43,699 nt of DNA from Bacteroidota bacterium (GCA_009777815.1 WRLB01000004.1:1-43699); one strand, 5' to 3'; counted from the stretch's first letter, positions 16,800 to 25,816 are shown. Notes: a model not told the origin generated them from the sequence alone. Numbers and translations: made by a program.

Positions 16800-17894
16800 A
16801 TGAAATTAACAAAATTTAACGCTATACATAAAAAACTTAATGCAAAAATGGTAGAATTTGCAGGTTTTGAAATGCCAATACAATATCCTAATGGAATTAT
16901 CAACGAACATAAAATTGTTCGTAATAAAGTTGGTGTTTTTGATGTATCACACATGGGCGAGTTTGAAGTTAGAGGAAATGATGCTCTGAACTTCCTTCAA
17001 TATCTTACGGTAAATGATGCCGCTAAACTAAATTATGGTGAAGTCCAATATTCCTGTATGTGTTATGAAAATGGTGGCATCGTTGATGACTTCCTTGTTT
17101 ATAATATGGATGACCATTATATGCTGGTTGTTAATGGTGCCAATATAGATAAAGATTGGGAATGGGTAAATAAAATTGCTGCTAAATTTAGCGTAGAATT
17201 AAAAAATACTTCTGATGATTATAATCTATTAGCAGTGCAAGGTCCAATGTCTCGCCAAACTTTACAAAAACTAACAGATGTAGATATTTCAGATGCAAAT
17301 ATGCCATTCTATACTTTCAAAAAAGGTTCTATTGCAAATGTCAATGCAATCATTTCTCGCACAGGATATACAGGTGAGTTGGGCTATGAAATTTATTTCA
17401 AAGGAGACGAGCAAACTTGCGAAAAGATATGGAATGCTATATTTGAAGCGGGTGCAGAGTTTGGTATAGAGCCGACAGGACTTGGTTGCCGTGATACTTT
17501 GCGATTAGAAAAATGTTATTGCCTTTATGGAAATGATATAGACCAAACTACTAATCCTATTGAAGCAGGTTTAGGATGGATAACTAAACTTAATAAGGGG
17601 TGCGATTTTGTTGCATCCGATTTATTAAAGAAAGTAAAAGAAGAAAAACCTGCTCGTAATTTAGTTGGAATAAACATTTTAGCAGATAGATTTATTGCTC
17701 GTCACGGCTATAAAGTATTTGCTGATGGCAAAGAAATCGGTTATGTTACAAGTGGTAGTATGTCGCCAACATTAGAAAAACCTATTGCTATGGGATATGT
17801 AGCGGCTGCCTACAAGTCCATCGGAACAAAAATTGAAATAGAAGCAAGAGGAAAGTTATTTCCTGCCGAAGTGATAAAGATGCCATTTGTTTAA
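16800..17894 (+). CDS. gcvT: Glycine cleavage system T protein (aminomethyltransferase)
   Basis: Transfers the methylene carbon from the aminomethyl-lipoyl H protein to tetrahydrofolate, releasing ammonia, in the cytoplasmic glycine cleavage complex. From ATG 16800 the protein is 364 aa, normal for the family. Visible hallmarks are MVEFAGFEMPIQYPNGIINEH, RNKVGVFDVSHMGEFEV, the folate-site GGIVDDFLVYNM with its catalytic Asp, SRTGYTGELGYEIYF and GLGCRDTLRLEKCYCLYGNDID, with the C-terminal barrel domain (VTSGSMSPTLEKPIAMGYV). The 10 extra N-terminal residues in the ORF track come from the promoter and are rejected. gcvH and gcvP are not adjacent. It is followed by a family B hairpin. Confidence 0.97.
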   Translation: MKLTKFNAIHKKLNAKMVEFAGFEMPIQYPNGIINEHKIVRNKVGVFDVSHMGEFEVRGNDALNFLQYLTVNDAAKLNYGEVQYSCMCYENGGIVDDFLVYNMDDHYMLVVNGANIDKDWEWVNKIAAKFSVELKNTSDDYNLLAVQGPMSRQTLQKLTDVDISDANMPFYTFKKGSIANVNAIISRTGYTGELGYEIYFKGDEQTCEKIWNAIFEAGAEFGIEPTGLGCRDTLRLEKCYCLYGNDIDQTTNPIEAGLGWITKLNKGCDFVASDLLKKVKEEKPARNLVGINILADRFIARHGYKVFADGKEIGYVTSGSMSPTLEKPIAMGYVAAAYKSIGTKIEIEARGKLFPAEVIKMPFV

Positions 17895-17959
17895 AATGAT
17901 AATCTCTGAATGTTATAATGAACTTGATGGGGCTTTTCCTTATTAGTTAATGTATATTT

Positions 17960-17983
17960 AACACGGGGATTCATCCCCGTGTT
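17960..17983. repeat. Palindromic repeat family B hairpin
   Basis: AACACGGGGA-TTCA-TCCCCGTGTT is a perfect 10-bp GC-rich stem with a 4-nt loop, standing out from very AT-rich surroundings. It could terminate gcvT transcription, although no T-tract follows immediately. Related copies are at 24588, 27330 and 42599. Confidence 0.85.
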
Positions 17984-18136
17984 GTGTACATTTTTGTTAT
18001 TTTTTTGTATTTTTGCATTAATGTTTTATTTAAAAATTATGAGAGTGTTACTTACATAACATAAGCAATTTAATTGAATTTATAGAAAATACAATATAAA
18101 CCTTTTAAGTAATGCTCTCTTTTATAAAAAAAATTG

Positions 18137-18144
18137 TATATTTG
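18137..18144 (+). promoter_or_regulatory. -7 box (TATATTTG) of the DUF1232 gene
   Basis: Exact TAnnTTTG match 31 nt before ATG 18176. Confidence 0.55.
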
Positions 18145-18175
18145 TAAAAAATAAAATAATAAATTGTAAAGTATT

Positions 18176-18592
18176 ATGGAAAATGACAATAGTTTCTTCA
18201 GCGATGTAAACAATATAAAAACATCTAATATCAATGTTAATGCATTCGATAAAAATTATAGTAAACATTATTCTGAAGATGGAATATGGAATAAAATAAA
18301 AAAACATTATAAGAGTATCGGTAAAAAGTTTATTAAATTAGTTTTAGTTTTATACTATACTTTAAGAGATGATGATACTCCTAAATGGGCAAAAGCAATT
18401 ATATTAGGTGCGTTAGGATATTTTATTTTGCCATTAGATATTATTCCTGATTTTGTTCCTGTAATGGGATTTGCTGATGATTTAGTATCTATAACATTGG
18501 CTATTAGTTCTGTTATATTGCATATTAAAGAAGAACATAAAGAAAAAGCAGATAAAATGTTAGAAGCATTAAAAATTGATGCTAATGTTTAG
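18176..18592 (+). CDS. DUF1232 (YkvA-type) membrane-associated protein
   Basis: 138 aa. The C-terminal half holds the DUF1232 signature DDTPKWAKAIILGALGYFILPLDIIPDFVPVMGFADDLVSITLAI, two hydrophobic helices around the LPxDxIPDFxPxxGxxDD motif. The N-terminal ~45 residues are polar, Asn-rich and variable. The family is widespread and its biochemical role is unknown. It is monocistronic, with its own -7 box and an AT-only weak stem-loop with a T run (about 18604-18630) downstream. Confidence 0.85.
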   Translation: MENDNSFFSDVNNIKTSNINVNAFDKNYSKHYSEDGIWNKIKKHYKSIGKKFIKLVLVLYYTLRDDDTPKWAKAIILGALGYFILPLDIIPDFVPVMGFADDLVSITLAISSVILHIKEEHKEKADKMLEALKIDANV

Positions 18593-18643
18593 TTTGCATA
18601 TAAATATAATTTTACATTATATAATTTTTTGTATAAAAAAAAT

Positions 18644-18651
18644 TATATTTG
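18644..18651 (+). promoter_or_regulatory. -7 box (TATATTTG) of the 1334-aa T9SS protein gene
   Basis: TATATTTG 60 nt before ATG 18712, preceded by a TTTTTTG whose spacing is shorter than usual. A Shine-Dalgarno-like AGAGG lies about 8 nt before the ATG. Confidence 0.55.
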
Positions 18652-18711
18652 TATATTGTAAAATGTAATTAATGATAATAATTTTATTAAATATTTGTAG
18701 AGGTAAATATC

Positions 18712-21700
18712 ATGATTAAAAAATCAGTTATTTTCATGTTTTTGATGGGCATGTTTGCTGCATCAAATTTGGCTTATAGCCAAGCAGTATCCGATACGTT
18801 TGTAAGAAGTATTGGATATACCCCCCCTAGTGGATGGACTCAAACTTATAAAGAGTTCAAGGGCAATTTGTCTTACGATGGCTTTATGGTTCGGGGGGAT
18901 CTAACAGGTACTAATAGTAATAGAAGTATGTTTGCCGCCTATTTTTGTGGTGGAATTTCAGGTGAAGGTTATGGTGCAAACGACACCAGTGCCGCTGTAA
19001 CCTGCCACTTTCCAGTAATAATGGAATCTAATAGGAGTTATACTCTTATTACTTATACACAATCAGAAATAGGGCTAAATGTTCCATGCGACATTATTAA
19101 AATTAGAATTCCTGTTTGGATGGACCCTGGACGTGGAGGTCCTGATTGTCCATATTTTGCATGCACTTGGGAGTTAGGTAGCTTTGGCCAAATATCTATG
19201 AGCGGTGTTACTTGGCCATCAAATTATCAAAATCGTAATCCGACCCCAATAAGGATTTACTTTAAGAATGGTGCCGAAATTAATGGTTTTGACACTATTT
19301 GGAACAGAGGCAACCAACCCGTAGATATATCACCAAGTAGTGGTTGGGTAAATGTTTTTGATGGATATTGGGATCCAGATTATCCTAATTATAATGGTCA
19401 ATTGGTATGGAATGGTATTTCTGATACTGCTACGCTTGTATTAGAATTTGAAACTCCATTTGCTTATACAGGAGGTCATTTAAGTGTAGTATTTGAAAAT
19501 CGAGTGGGTGTTACTGCCGGTGCTCCTTCATCTAATGTAATGGGACCTGATTGGGAACCATATTGGATTTATAGATTTAAATCTTTTCTATCTGTTCCTA
19601 CTACTACTACCGACAACACTGCTCCATATTATGGACCTTTAATAAGTTACTCTGACCATATGTTTGTGTCATATTGGTTTATGTATGATGATGGAACCAG
19701 AGTTTATGCTGGTGGTGCTACTCCTGCTGTTTTTGGACCTGAGCCGCCAAGAACGTGGGTAGTGAATTGGAATGGTGGTGGTGTCCAAGTTGGCGGAGGA
19801 CAAGGTGATATAAGTAATTATACTTTCTTTGCACCATTTAGTTATGCAGGAGTCAAAGGCCCCGGGGGTTCTCTTTTTGGTACAGGTACTCCTCCTGGTG
19901 GTCCTTGTCAATTTAATGCATCAATCCGTCCTAATATGCTATTAACAGGTAAGTTACAAACATTAGGCAATCCTGTTTATGCAACATCCACGGTAAATTC
20001 AGGAAGAGAGACAAGGTATGTAATGTCTGATATGAATATAAATATGGATGGGACAGGTTTTAAACTTAGATTAAAACGTCTAAAATTCACAATAGACGGC
20101 ACAAAACCAGGTATATATCCAACAGCAAGATTATATTATAGTCCAACGGGACTTTATAGTGATACACTTTTTTTAGGTTCTGTTCAGACCACTGCAGGTA
20201 ATAATGAACTTATTGTTACAACTCCGCATATACTTGAAAATGGGGACAACAATTTCATACTTGCTTACGATGTGCCAGAGCCAACAGTATCTAATGGTAT
20301 AGGTTGTAATGACCCGTTAGTATTCAATCTAACAGGTTATGTTTTGGGGAATAGAGAAAATGGTTCTTTAGTAGGTGATACACAAGACCACGAATTCATA
20401 GCAAGTCATACTTCCACAAAATATATGCAGTTTGCAGAGCCAATATTAGTATTAGGAGGTGCTGAAGGTCGGATTACAGACAAACGTTTTTGTATAGAAG
20501 AAACGGGCGACTTTATGAGCATTTCTATAATAGGTAATCTATATGGTGGTTACATATTAGGAAGATATTTTGGTTTCACTTGGGATAGGTCCACAGATGG
20601 TGGTCTGACTTGGGAAACAGGTGTGTCTACTGATTCAATATACGTTTTCCCAAAAGATTATACTTATAATGCTTATAGAGGTTCATTAGTTGGTCCTTCA
20701 AATTGTTCAAGCAATGCTTATTTTGTTTATAACATTATATGGGAAAATCAAAATACAGGTGTTTCTATAGATTACACTGGTACCCTAACTACGCCTGAAT
20801 TAGAAGCGGTAAGTCCGGGTTCAATATTAACATTTACGGCTACGCCTGAATTAGGTAATAATTCTATACCTGCTTATAATTGGCAATATACGTTAGATGG
20901 CGGTCTAACTTGGGGCGAGATAGTAGGTGCAACATCACAAGAATTGGATTACACAATCCCAGTAGGAATGTTTGGTAATGTCGGAGTTAGAGTCCGATTA
21001 AGCGCTCAAAGACCAGAATGTAATTGCCAAAATATAATAAATAGTAATGTTTTCTACTTTAATGTTATAGGCGGAGAAATTGGATTTATTTACGTTAATC
21101 AGCCGCCTGCGAATTTGCATCTATGTCCTAATGGCAGATTAGAACTAATGGTATCATATTCAGGCAGAATAGATGCAACAAGAAGTTGCTGGCAAAAAGA
21201 TGGCGTAGATTTACCATATACAGACAGAGTTTTAACTATAAATGGTTTAAATTTAAGCCATGCAGGTGTATATCGCTATAAAGCCGTAGATACTGCTACC
21301 GTTTTAATAAATGGAGATTATGTAACAATAACCGACAATATTAGTTATTCAAATGTTTGCAATGTAAATATCGTCCAACCATTAGAAATATATTATGTGA
21401 GCAACGCTCAGAACTACGCTGTGCCTGGTCAAAGCGTAGGATTTAAAGTTTATTCTTCTTTTGAAGGAGCAAATGGCGAGCAATTTAATGAAAACTCTAA
21501 TATTGGTTTCCAATGGTATAGGCATCAATCAAATGGCGGTGATGTAAAAATTGATGACAACTATTATTTCAAAGGGGCGCGTTCTAATGCTTTAGTTATC
21601 GTAAATATGCCTGAAAAAGGCGATAATATGTATGAACAACTTTATACTTTTGATGGCGCTTACTATTATTTAGAAATTACTGGTCCTTGTGGCACAGCAA

Positions 21701-22716
21701 ATTCGCGAACTACTCCTATATTTGTAAATCCTGGTGAAGGTATTGACTTTATTAAAAACAATACTAATTTTACAATTTGCGAGAACGATGTAAATGATTT
21801 TACTGCTACTTTTGAAGTTCAAGTGCAAACTCCAGACCTTGATTTAGTTAAATATCAGTGGTATATTGATGGAGTTGCTGCCGAAGATGGTCCAAATGTA
21901 GAAGGAAGCAAAACGCCAAAACTTACATTACATAATCCTAACTTATCAATAAAAACATACTGTGTAGTTTCTGCATTTGTTAATTACTATTTTTTAGATA
22001 TTAGTAGTGAAGAAGCAGAAATAGAAATTACTGATATGGAATTATGGCAGGTAGTGTCGCCAACTGCTGATTTGACATCAACGGAAATAAGAGGTTTCCT
22101 TGAGAATAATGGTGGTATATCAATAAGTATAAGGATAGAAACAAACAAGCCATCAAGCAGTTTTGTATTTGATATCAGTGTTAGTAATTCTGAAGAAACT
22201 ATTCCAATTTATACGGGAACAATTCCTGCAGGAACTTATTTTCAGTCGCAATTTGCTATTGACTATTCAGTAATAGGCGATGATTTACAAAAGATATTAA
22301 ATCTTTTAGAATATGAAGACACTGCCGTTCTAAAAATGAGTGTTACTAACGAGTGTGGTAGCGTTGTTAATGTAGAATGGAATATCATTAAGGTTGAAGA
22401 TGACGAGGAAGAAGAGGATGGTCCTGTAATAAGTAGTATTAAAGGAAATGCTATCGGCGATTTTTCATTAACTCCTAATCCTACAACTGGTATAATCAAT
22501 GTGGCATATAATTCAAATACAGAGATGGAAGTTTCTTTGCAATTATGCAACACAGCAGGAAGCACTATTTTCACATTACACGAAGGAATGGCAAATATTG
22601 GTGAAAATAAATTTGAATTTGATTTAGCAAAACTCAATCTTGCTGCAGGCACTTACACCTTAAAGATTGCAAATAAAAAAGGTTTTATAACCAAACAATT
22701 TGTATTTGTTAGGTAG
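18712..22716 (+). CDS. Large secreted multi-domain protein with T9SS C-terminal sorting domain
   Basis: The protein is 1334 aa. A signal peptide (MIKKSVIFMFLMGMFAASNLAYSQ) is followed by beta-rich Gly/Pro/aromatic sequence (residues ~25-400), a region with GRITDKRFCIEETGDFM and WDRSTDGGLTWETG, and several Ig/PKD-like modules (NWQYTLDGGLTWGEIVGATSQ, CWQKDGVDLPYTDRVLTINGLNLSHAGVYRYKAVD, FQWYRHQSNGG, KYQWYIDGVAAEDGPNV). The last ~75 residues are a type A T9SS sorting domain: SLTPNPTTGIINVAY...SLQLCNTAGSTIF...LNLAAGTYTLKIANKKGFITKQFVFVR. It should be exported by Sec and then across the outer membrane by T9SS, and cell-surface attached or released. No catalytic domain is recognised; an adhesin or matrix role is plausible. 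A strong terminator follows. Confidence 0.9.
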   Translation: MIKKSVIFMFLMGMFAASNLAYSQAVSDTFVRSIGYTPPSGWTQTYKEFKGNLSYDGFMVRGDLTGTNSNRSMFAAYFCGGISGEGYGANDTSAAVTCHFPVIMESNRSYTLITYTQSEIGLNVPCDIIKIRIPVWMDPGRGGPDCPYFACTWELGSFGQISMSGVTWPSNYQNRNPTPIRIYFKNGAEINGFDTIWNRGNQPVDISPSSGWVNVFDGYWDPDYPNYNGQLVWNGISDTATLVLEFETPFAYTGGHLSVVFENRVGVTAGAPSSNVMGPDWEPYWIYRFKSFLSVPTTTTDNTAPYYGPLISYSDHMFVSYWFMYDDGTRVYAGGATPAVFGPEPPRTWVVNWNGGGVQVGGGQGDISNYTFFAPFSYAGVKGPGGSLFGTGTPPGGPCQFNASIRPNMLLTGKLQTLGNPVYATSTVNSGRETRYVMSDMNINMDGTGFKLRLKRLKFTIDGTKPGIYPTARLYYSPTGLYSDTLFLGSVQTTAGNNELIVTTPHILENGDNNFILAYDVPEPTVSNGIGCNDPLVFNLTGYVLGNRENGSLVGDTQDHEFIASHTSTKYMQFAEPILVLGGAEGRITDKRFCIEETGDFMSISIIGNLYGGYILGRYFGFTWDRSTDGGLTWETGVSTDSIYVFPKDYTYNAYRGSLVGPSNCSSNAYFVYNIIWENQNTGVSIDYTGTLTTPELEAVSPGSILTFTATPELGNNSIPAYNWQYTLDGGLTWGEIVGATSQELDYTIPVGMFGNVGVRVRLSAQRPECNCQNIINSNVFYFNVIGGEIGFIYVNQPPANLHLCPNGRLELMVSYSGRIDATRSCWQKDGVDLPYTDRVLTINGLNLSHAGVYRYKAVDTATVLINGDYVTITDNISYSNVCNVNIVQPLEIYYVSNAQNYAVPGQSVGFKVYSSFEGANGEQFNENSNIGFQWYRHQSNGGDVKIDDNYYFKGARSNALVIVNMPEKGDNMYEQLYTFDGAYYYLEITGPCGTANSRTTPIFVNPGEGIDFIKNNTNFTICENDVNDFTATFEVQVQTPDLDLVKYQWYIDGVAAEDGPNVEGSKTPKLTLHNPNLSIKTYCVVSAFVNYYFLDISSEEAEIEITDMELWQVVSPTADLTSTEIRGFLENNGGISISIRIETNKPSSSFVFDISVSNSEETIPIYTGTIPAGTYFQSQFAIDYSVIGDDLQKILNLLEYEDTAVLKMSVTNECGSVVNVEWNIIKVEDDEEEEDGPVISSIKGNAIGDFSLTPNPTTGIINVAYNSNTEMEVSLQLCNTAGSTIFTLHEGMANIGENKFEFDLAKLNLAAGTYTLKIANKKGFITKQFVFVR

Positions 22717-22738
22717 TAGTGTTTTACCCTAAATCCGT

Positions 22739-22767
22739 AAGGGCGAACATTGTTCGCCCTTTTTTTA
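22739..22767 (+). terminator. Intrinsic terminator of the 1334-aa gene
   Basis: AAGGGCGAAC-ATT-GTTCGCCCTT is a perfect 10-bp stem followed by a run of T, 23 nt after the stop codon. Confidence 0.93.
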
Positions 22768-22801
22768 TTATTTTAAATTGCTTTTTTTCATAAAAAATCC
22801 T

Positions 22802-22809
22802 TATTTTTG
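22802..22809 (+). promoter_or_regulatory. -7 box (TATTTTTG) of the phosphohexomutase gene
   Basis: TATTTTTG with a TTG (22778-22780) 21 nt upstream as a possible -33 element. ATG 22833 follows 23 nt later. Confidence 0.65.
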
Positions 22810-22832
22810 TATAAAAAAGTAAAGCGAATATT

Positions 22833-24284
22833 ATGATAAAGTTTGGAACTGATGGATGGCGTGCGGAAATTGCACGCGACTTTACATTCGAAAATATAAG
22901 ATATGTTGCATTAGCAACTGCTAAATATATCTTGCAAATAGCAGAAATTAAGCAAAAAAATAAACCACCCTCTAAAGCAAAAAGAACACGTCCTATACTC
23001 CCGTCTTGTGTTGTAGGTTATGATACGCGTTTTCTATCAAAAGAATTTGCCTATGAAGTAGCAATGGTGATTGCAAGCCAAGGTGTTGTTGTGCATCTTA
23101 CAGATGATTTTGCTTCTACGCCGCAAGTATCTTTTAATACTAAACAAAAAGGAGCAAACCTTGGAATAGTAATTACTGCAAGCCATAACCCTGCTCAATA
23201 TAATGGTTTCAAAATAAAAGGAACATTCGGCGGACCTGCTACTCCCGAACAAATAGAGGCAGTAGAACAAGAACTAAAAAAAATTGTTGCTAAACCACCA
23301 AATCTAAAATTGCTTCCTTTTGATGATTATGTAGAACAAAAAATGATTAAGTTTTTTGAACATAGAGAACCATATATTCGCACTATAAAAAAGAAAATTG
23401 ATGTTGATGCTATTAGCGATGCAAATCATAAAATTGTATTTGATATGATGTATGGTGCAGGTATGAAAAGTGTAGAGCCACTGCAACTTAATGCTACATT
23501 TATTCATAATGAAATAAATCCACTTTTTGGAAATTTAGGACATCCTGAACCTATTGCAGAAAATCTTACAGAACTATCTCATATTGTTAAAACAGGTAAT
23601 TATGATGTCGGTTTTGCTTTTGATGGTGATGCTGATAGATTAGGGGCTGTAGATCATTTAGGAAACTTTGTTGATTCGCAGAAAATTTTTATGATACTTC
23701 TAAAATATTTCGTTGAGGTTAAAAAGAAACGTGGTGCTGTTGTTAAAACCGTTTCGCTTACTTCTATGGTAGATAAGTATTGTGAAATGAAAAAATTAGA
23801 TTTGATTGAAACTCCTGTCGGATTTAAATATATTGCTGAAAATATGAACAAAACTTCTGTTCTTATTGGCGGCGAAGAATCAGGCGGACTTGCTACAAAT
23901 CTGCATATTCCTGAACGTGATGGAATATTTAATGCTATGTTGTTATTAGAGGTTATGACTGTAAGAAACAAATCTTTGTCCGAACTATGTAATGAATTAG
24001 ATAAAGAATTCGGTGCTTATCGCTTTATGCGAAGAGATAAAATTGTGTCTCAAAAGGTTAAAGATGCTATATTAAATGCCGCACAAAAAGGAATCACTAA
24101 AATAGGTAAAGATGATATTATTAAAACTAATACTAAAGATGGCTATAAGTTTTATGTAAATAATGGTTGGGTTCTTATTAGAGCATCGGGAACAGAACCA
24201 CTTATTAGATTTTATGCTGAATCAGATAGTATTGGTCGCGTTGCAGAATTGATAAATGAAGCAGAAAAGTTAGGGAAAATGTAA
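22833..24284 (+). CDS. Phosphoglucomutase/phosphomannomutase family protein
   Basis: The protein is 483 aa, of the alpha-D-phosphohexomutase superfamily interconverting hexose 1- and 6-phosphates in sugar-nucleotide and glycogen metabolism. All four domain signatures are present: the N-terminal FGTDGWRAEI; the phosphoserine loop VITASHNPAQYNGFKIK; the Mg-binding loop FAFDGDADRLGAVD; the sugar-binding loop GGEESGGLATNLHIPERDG; and the phosphate-binding RASGTEPLIRFYAE. An extra basic loop (KQKNKPPSKAKRTRP, residues ~48-62) is inserted before VGYDTRF compared with typical members. Substrate specificity (glucose, mannose or glucosamine) cannot be decided by eye, so no symbol is given. It has its own promoter and a strong downstream terminator. 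Confidence 0.95.
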   Translation: MIKFGTDGWRAEIARDFTFENIRYVALATAKYILQIAEIKQKNKPPSKAKRTRPILPSCVVGYDTRFLSKEFAYEVAMVIASQGVVVHLTDDFASTPQVSFNTKQKGANLGIVITASHNPAQYNGFKIKGTFGGPATPEQIEAVEQELKKIVAKPPNLKLLPFDDYVEQKMIKFFEHREPYIRTIKKKIDVDAISDANHKIVFDMMYGAGMKSVEPLQLNATFIHNEINPLFGNLGHPEPIAENLTELSHIVKTGNYDVGFAFDGDADRLGAVDHLGNFVDSQKIFMILLKYFVEVKKKRGAVVKTVSLTSMVDKYCEMKKLDLIETPVGFKYIAENMNKTSVLIGGEESGGLATNLHIPERDGIFNAMLLLEVMTVRNKSLSELCNELDKEFGAYRFMRRDKIVSQKVKDAILNAAQKGITKIGKDDIIKTNTKDGYKFYVNNGWVLIRASGTEPLIRFYAESDSIGRVAELINEAEKLGKM

Positions 24285-24305
24285 AATTAAATTATTAGAA
24301 CCTAT

Positions 24306-24343
24306 AAAATGTTATGCTGAATTAATACGGCATAACATTTTTT
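24306..24343 (+). terminator. Intrinsic terminator of the phosphohexomutase gene
   Basis: AAAATGTTATGC and GCATAACATTTT form a perfect 12-bp stem with a 12-nt loop, followed by more T. It lies 22 nt after the stop. Confidence 0.88.
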
Positions 24344-24355
24344 ATATTTAATTAC

Positions 24356-24384
24356 GAGATTCCGAAACAAGTTCAGAATGACAG
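24356..24384. repeat. Palindromic repeat family A, half unit
   Basis: GAGATTCCGAAACAAGTTCAGAATGACAG, the same half-unit pattern as the other copies, directly ahead of the tandem array. Confidence 0.7.
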
Positions 24385-24393
24385 ATTTTTGTT

Positions 24394-24550
24394 CAGGTTT
24401 TTCTAATTATTTTTAGAAATTTCTAATTAGTAAACAGGTTTTTCTAATTTATTTTAGAAATTTCTAATTAGTGACAGGTTTTTCTAATTATTTTTAGAAA
24501 TTTCTAATTAGTAAACAGGTTTTTCTAATTATTTTTAGAAATTTCTAATT
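24394..24550. repeat. Tandem array, four copies of a ~41-nt unit
   Basis: The unit CAGGTTTTTCTAATTATTTTTAGAAATTTCTAATTAGTAAA starts at 24394, 24435, 24475 and 24516 (lengths 41, 40, 41 and 35). Each unit contains TTTCTAA...TTAGAAA inverted arms and a CTAATTAG palindrome. No spacer diversity is seen, so it is a minisatellite and not CRISPR. Confidence 0.95.
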
Positions 24551-24587
24551 TATTTTTGCTTGGTTATATAATGTTTAGTTATATTTA

Positions 24588-24610
24588 GCACGGGGATGAA
24601 TCCCCGTGTT
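24588..24610. repeat. Palindromic repeat family B hairpin (inverted orientation)
   Basis: GCACGGGGA-TGAA-TCCCCGTGTT. The TGAA loop is the reverse complement of the TTCA loop in the other copies, so this copy is inserted in the opposite orientation. Confidence 0.85.
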
Positions 24611-24628
24611 AATTACGAGCAAAATCAA

Positions 24629-24696
24629 GTAAAATATGAGTAAATCCGAGTAAAAATTAGTAAAATTATGTAAAATATGAGTAAATCCGAGTAAAA
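24629..24696. repeat. Two-copy direct repeat with 41-nt period
   Basis: GTAAAATATGAGTAAATCCGAGTAAAA occurs identically at 24629-24655 and 24670-24696, 41 nt apart. That is the same period as the upstream array but with unrelated sequence. It is built from degenerate GAGTAAAA-like words. Confidence 0.9.
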
Positions 24697-24788
24697 TCGG
24701 CGAACCGCCGAAGGTAATTTGTTAGCAATAATTAGCATTCGGAATAACAAATTTTAATAGGTTACTCATTACATAAACTAATTTTTCT

Positions 24789-24796
24789 TATATTTG
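24789..24796 (+). promoter_or_regulatory. -7 box (TATATTTG) of nadC
   Basis: Exact consensus match 20 nt before ATG 24817. The ORF-track GTG start (24796) begins on its last base. Confidence 0.6.
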
Positions 24797-24816
24797 TGAA
24801 AATTAGAGATATTTGT

Positions 24817-25707
24817 ATGATAAAATATAAACAAATAACACAAATAGAACCATATATTTTAGAAAAAAATATAGACCAATGGTTAGATGAAGATAAAGCC
24901 GAAATAGATATGACTACTCGCTATTGCGTCCCTAATAAATCTATATGCAACGCTATTATTGAAGCAGAAAATGAATGCGTTTTTGTAGGAGAACAAGTAA
25001 TTAATTATATATTTAAAAAGTGTAAAATAAATATAAAAGTTAAAGATGGCGATATTGTGAAAAAAAACGAAATTATTGCTGAAATAAACGGCAAATCCAA
25101 ATATATTTTGTCTCGCGAAAGAGTTATGTTAAATATAATTCAGCGTCTATCGGGGATTGCAACCACTACCAAACAATATGTAGATATTGCCAAACCATAT
25201 AATGTTCAGATTTTAGATACAAGGAAAACTACGCCCGGCATGAGACATTTTGAAAAATATGCCGTGTATGCAGGAGGTGGAACGAACCACCGATTTGATT
25301 TGGCGTCTGCTATTTTAATTAAAGATAATCACATCGTGGCGGGCGGAAGTATTGAAAATGTAATTAAAAACGTCAATGAAAAAAATAAATATAACCTCCA
25401 AATTGAATTAGAAATCGATAATATAGAACAATTAAAAAATGCACTTAAACTCGGAGTTAAAGGGTTTTTATTGGATAATATGCCGCCTGATGAAATCAAA
25501 AAATGCGTAGAGTTAATTCGCAATAGCAATGATGATGGCGAAGATATATTTATTGAAGCATCGGGCGGAATTACATTAGAAAACTTGCCTAAATATCTTA
25601 CTACGGGCATAAATGCTATTTCTATTGGTGCTTTAACACATCGGATTGTATCGGCAGATATACATTTGAATTTTACGCATAGCACACTCGTTTCAGCATC
25701 TACATAA
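24817..25707 (+). CDS. nadC: Quinolinate phosphoribosyltransferase (nicotinate-nucleotide pyrophosphorylase, carboxylating)
   Basis: Converts quinolinate and PRPP to nicotinate mononucleotide, the last step specific to de novo NAD synthesis. The protein is 296 aa from ATG 24817. Family motifs are DMTTRYCVPN near the N-terminus, SRERVMLNIIQRLSGIATTT, the hallmark DTRKTTPGMRHFEKYAVYAGGGTNHRFDL with substrate-binding Arg/Lys/His, ILIKDNHI, ELEIDNIEQLKNAL, LLDNMPP and EASGGITLENLPKYLTTGINAISIGALTH. The last codons and the stop (THSTLVSAST) are read from a palindromic repeat, replacing the usual short C-terminus. nadA and nadB are not adjacent. The upstream GTG start lies in the promoter box and is rejected. 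Confidence 0.96.
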   Translation: MIKYKQITQIEPYILEKNIDQWLDEDKAEIDMTTRYCVPNKSICNAIIEAENECVFVGEQVINYIFKKCKINIKVKDGDIVKKNEIIAEINGKSKYILSRERVMLNIIQRLSGIATTTKQYVDIAKPYNVQILDTRKTTPGMRHFEKYAVYAGGGTNHRFDLASAILIKDNHIVAGGSIENVIKNVNEKNKYNLQIELEIDNIEQLKNALKLGVKGFLLDNMPPDEIKKCVELIRNSNDDGEDIFIEASGGITLENLPKYLTTGINAISIGALTHRIVSADIHLNFTHSTLVSAST

Positions 25708-25742
25708 AATTAGGGGATGCTGAAATGAATTCAGCATGACAG
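25678..25742. repeat. Palindromic repeat family A, full double unit overlapping the nadC 3' end
   Basis: GCATAGCACACTCGTTTCAGCATCT, spacer ACATAAAATTAG, then GGGATGCTGAAATGAATTCAGCATGACAG. The nadC stop codon (25705-25707) lies in the spacer. Confidence 0.9.
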
Positions 25743-25754
25743 AAGCAAAATATC

Positions 25755-25790
25755 CGTCATGCTGAACTTGTTTCAGCATCTACATAAAAG
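25755..25790. repeat. Palindromic repeat family A, half unit
   Basis: CGTCATGCTGAACTTGTTTCAGCATCTACATAAAAG. The same spacer ACATAAAA follows, 13 nt after the previous full copy. Confidence 0.9.
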
Positions 25791-25816
25791 CATAATATTT
25801 CTTAAATGTTTTTCAT

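Larger units (their letters stand above)
24285..24816. other. Repeat-rich non-coding stretch (~530 bp)
   Basis: Between the phosphohexomutase gene and nadC there is no gene. In order it holds an intrinsic terminator, a family A half-unit, a 4-copy ~41-nt tandem array, an inverted-orientation family B hairpin, a two-copy GTAAAATATGAGTAAATCCGAGTAAAA direct repeat, a CGGCG-AAC-CGCCG mini-hairpin, and the nadC -7 box. Confidence 0.85.

Noticed and set aside
24394-24696. CRISPR array
   Set aside because: The units are contiguous with identical sequence throughout the period; there are no variable spacers and no cas genes nearby.
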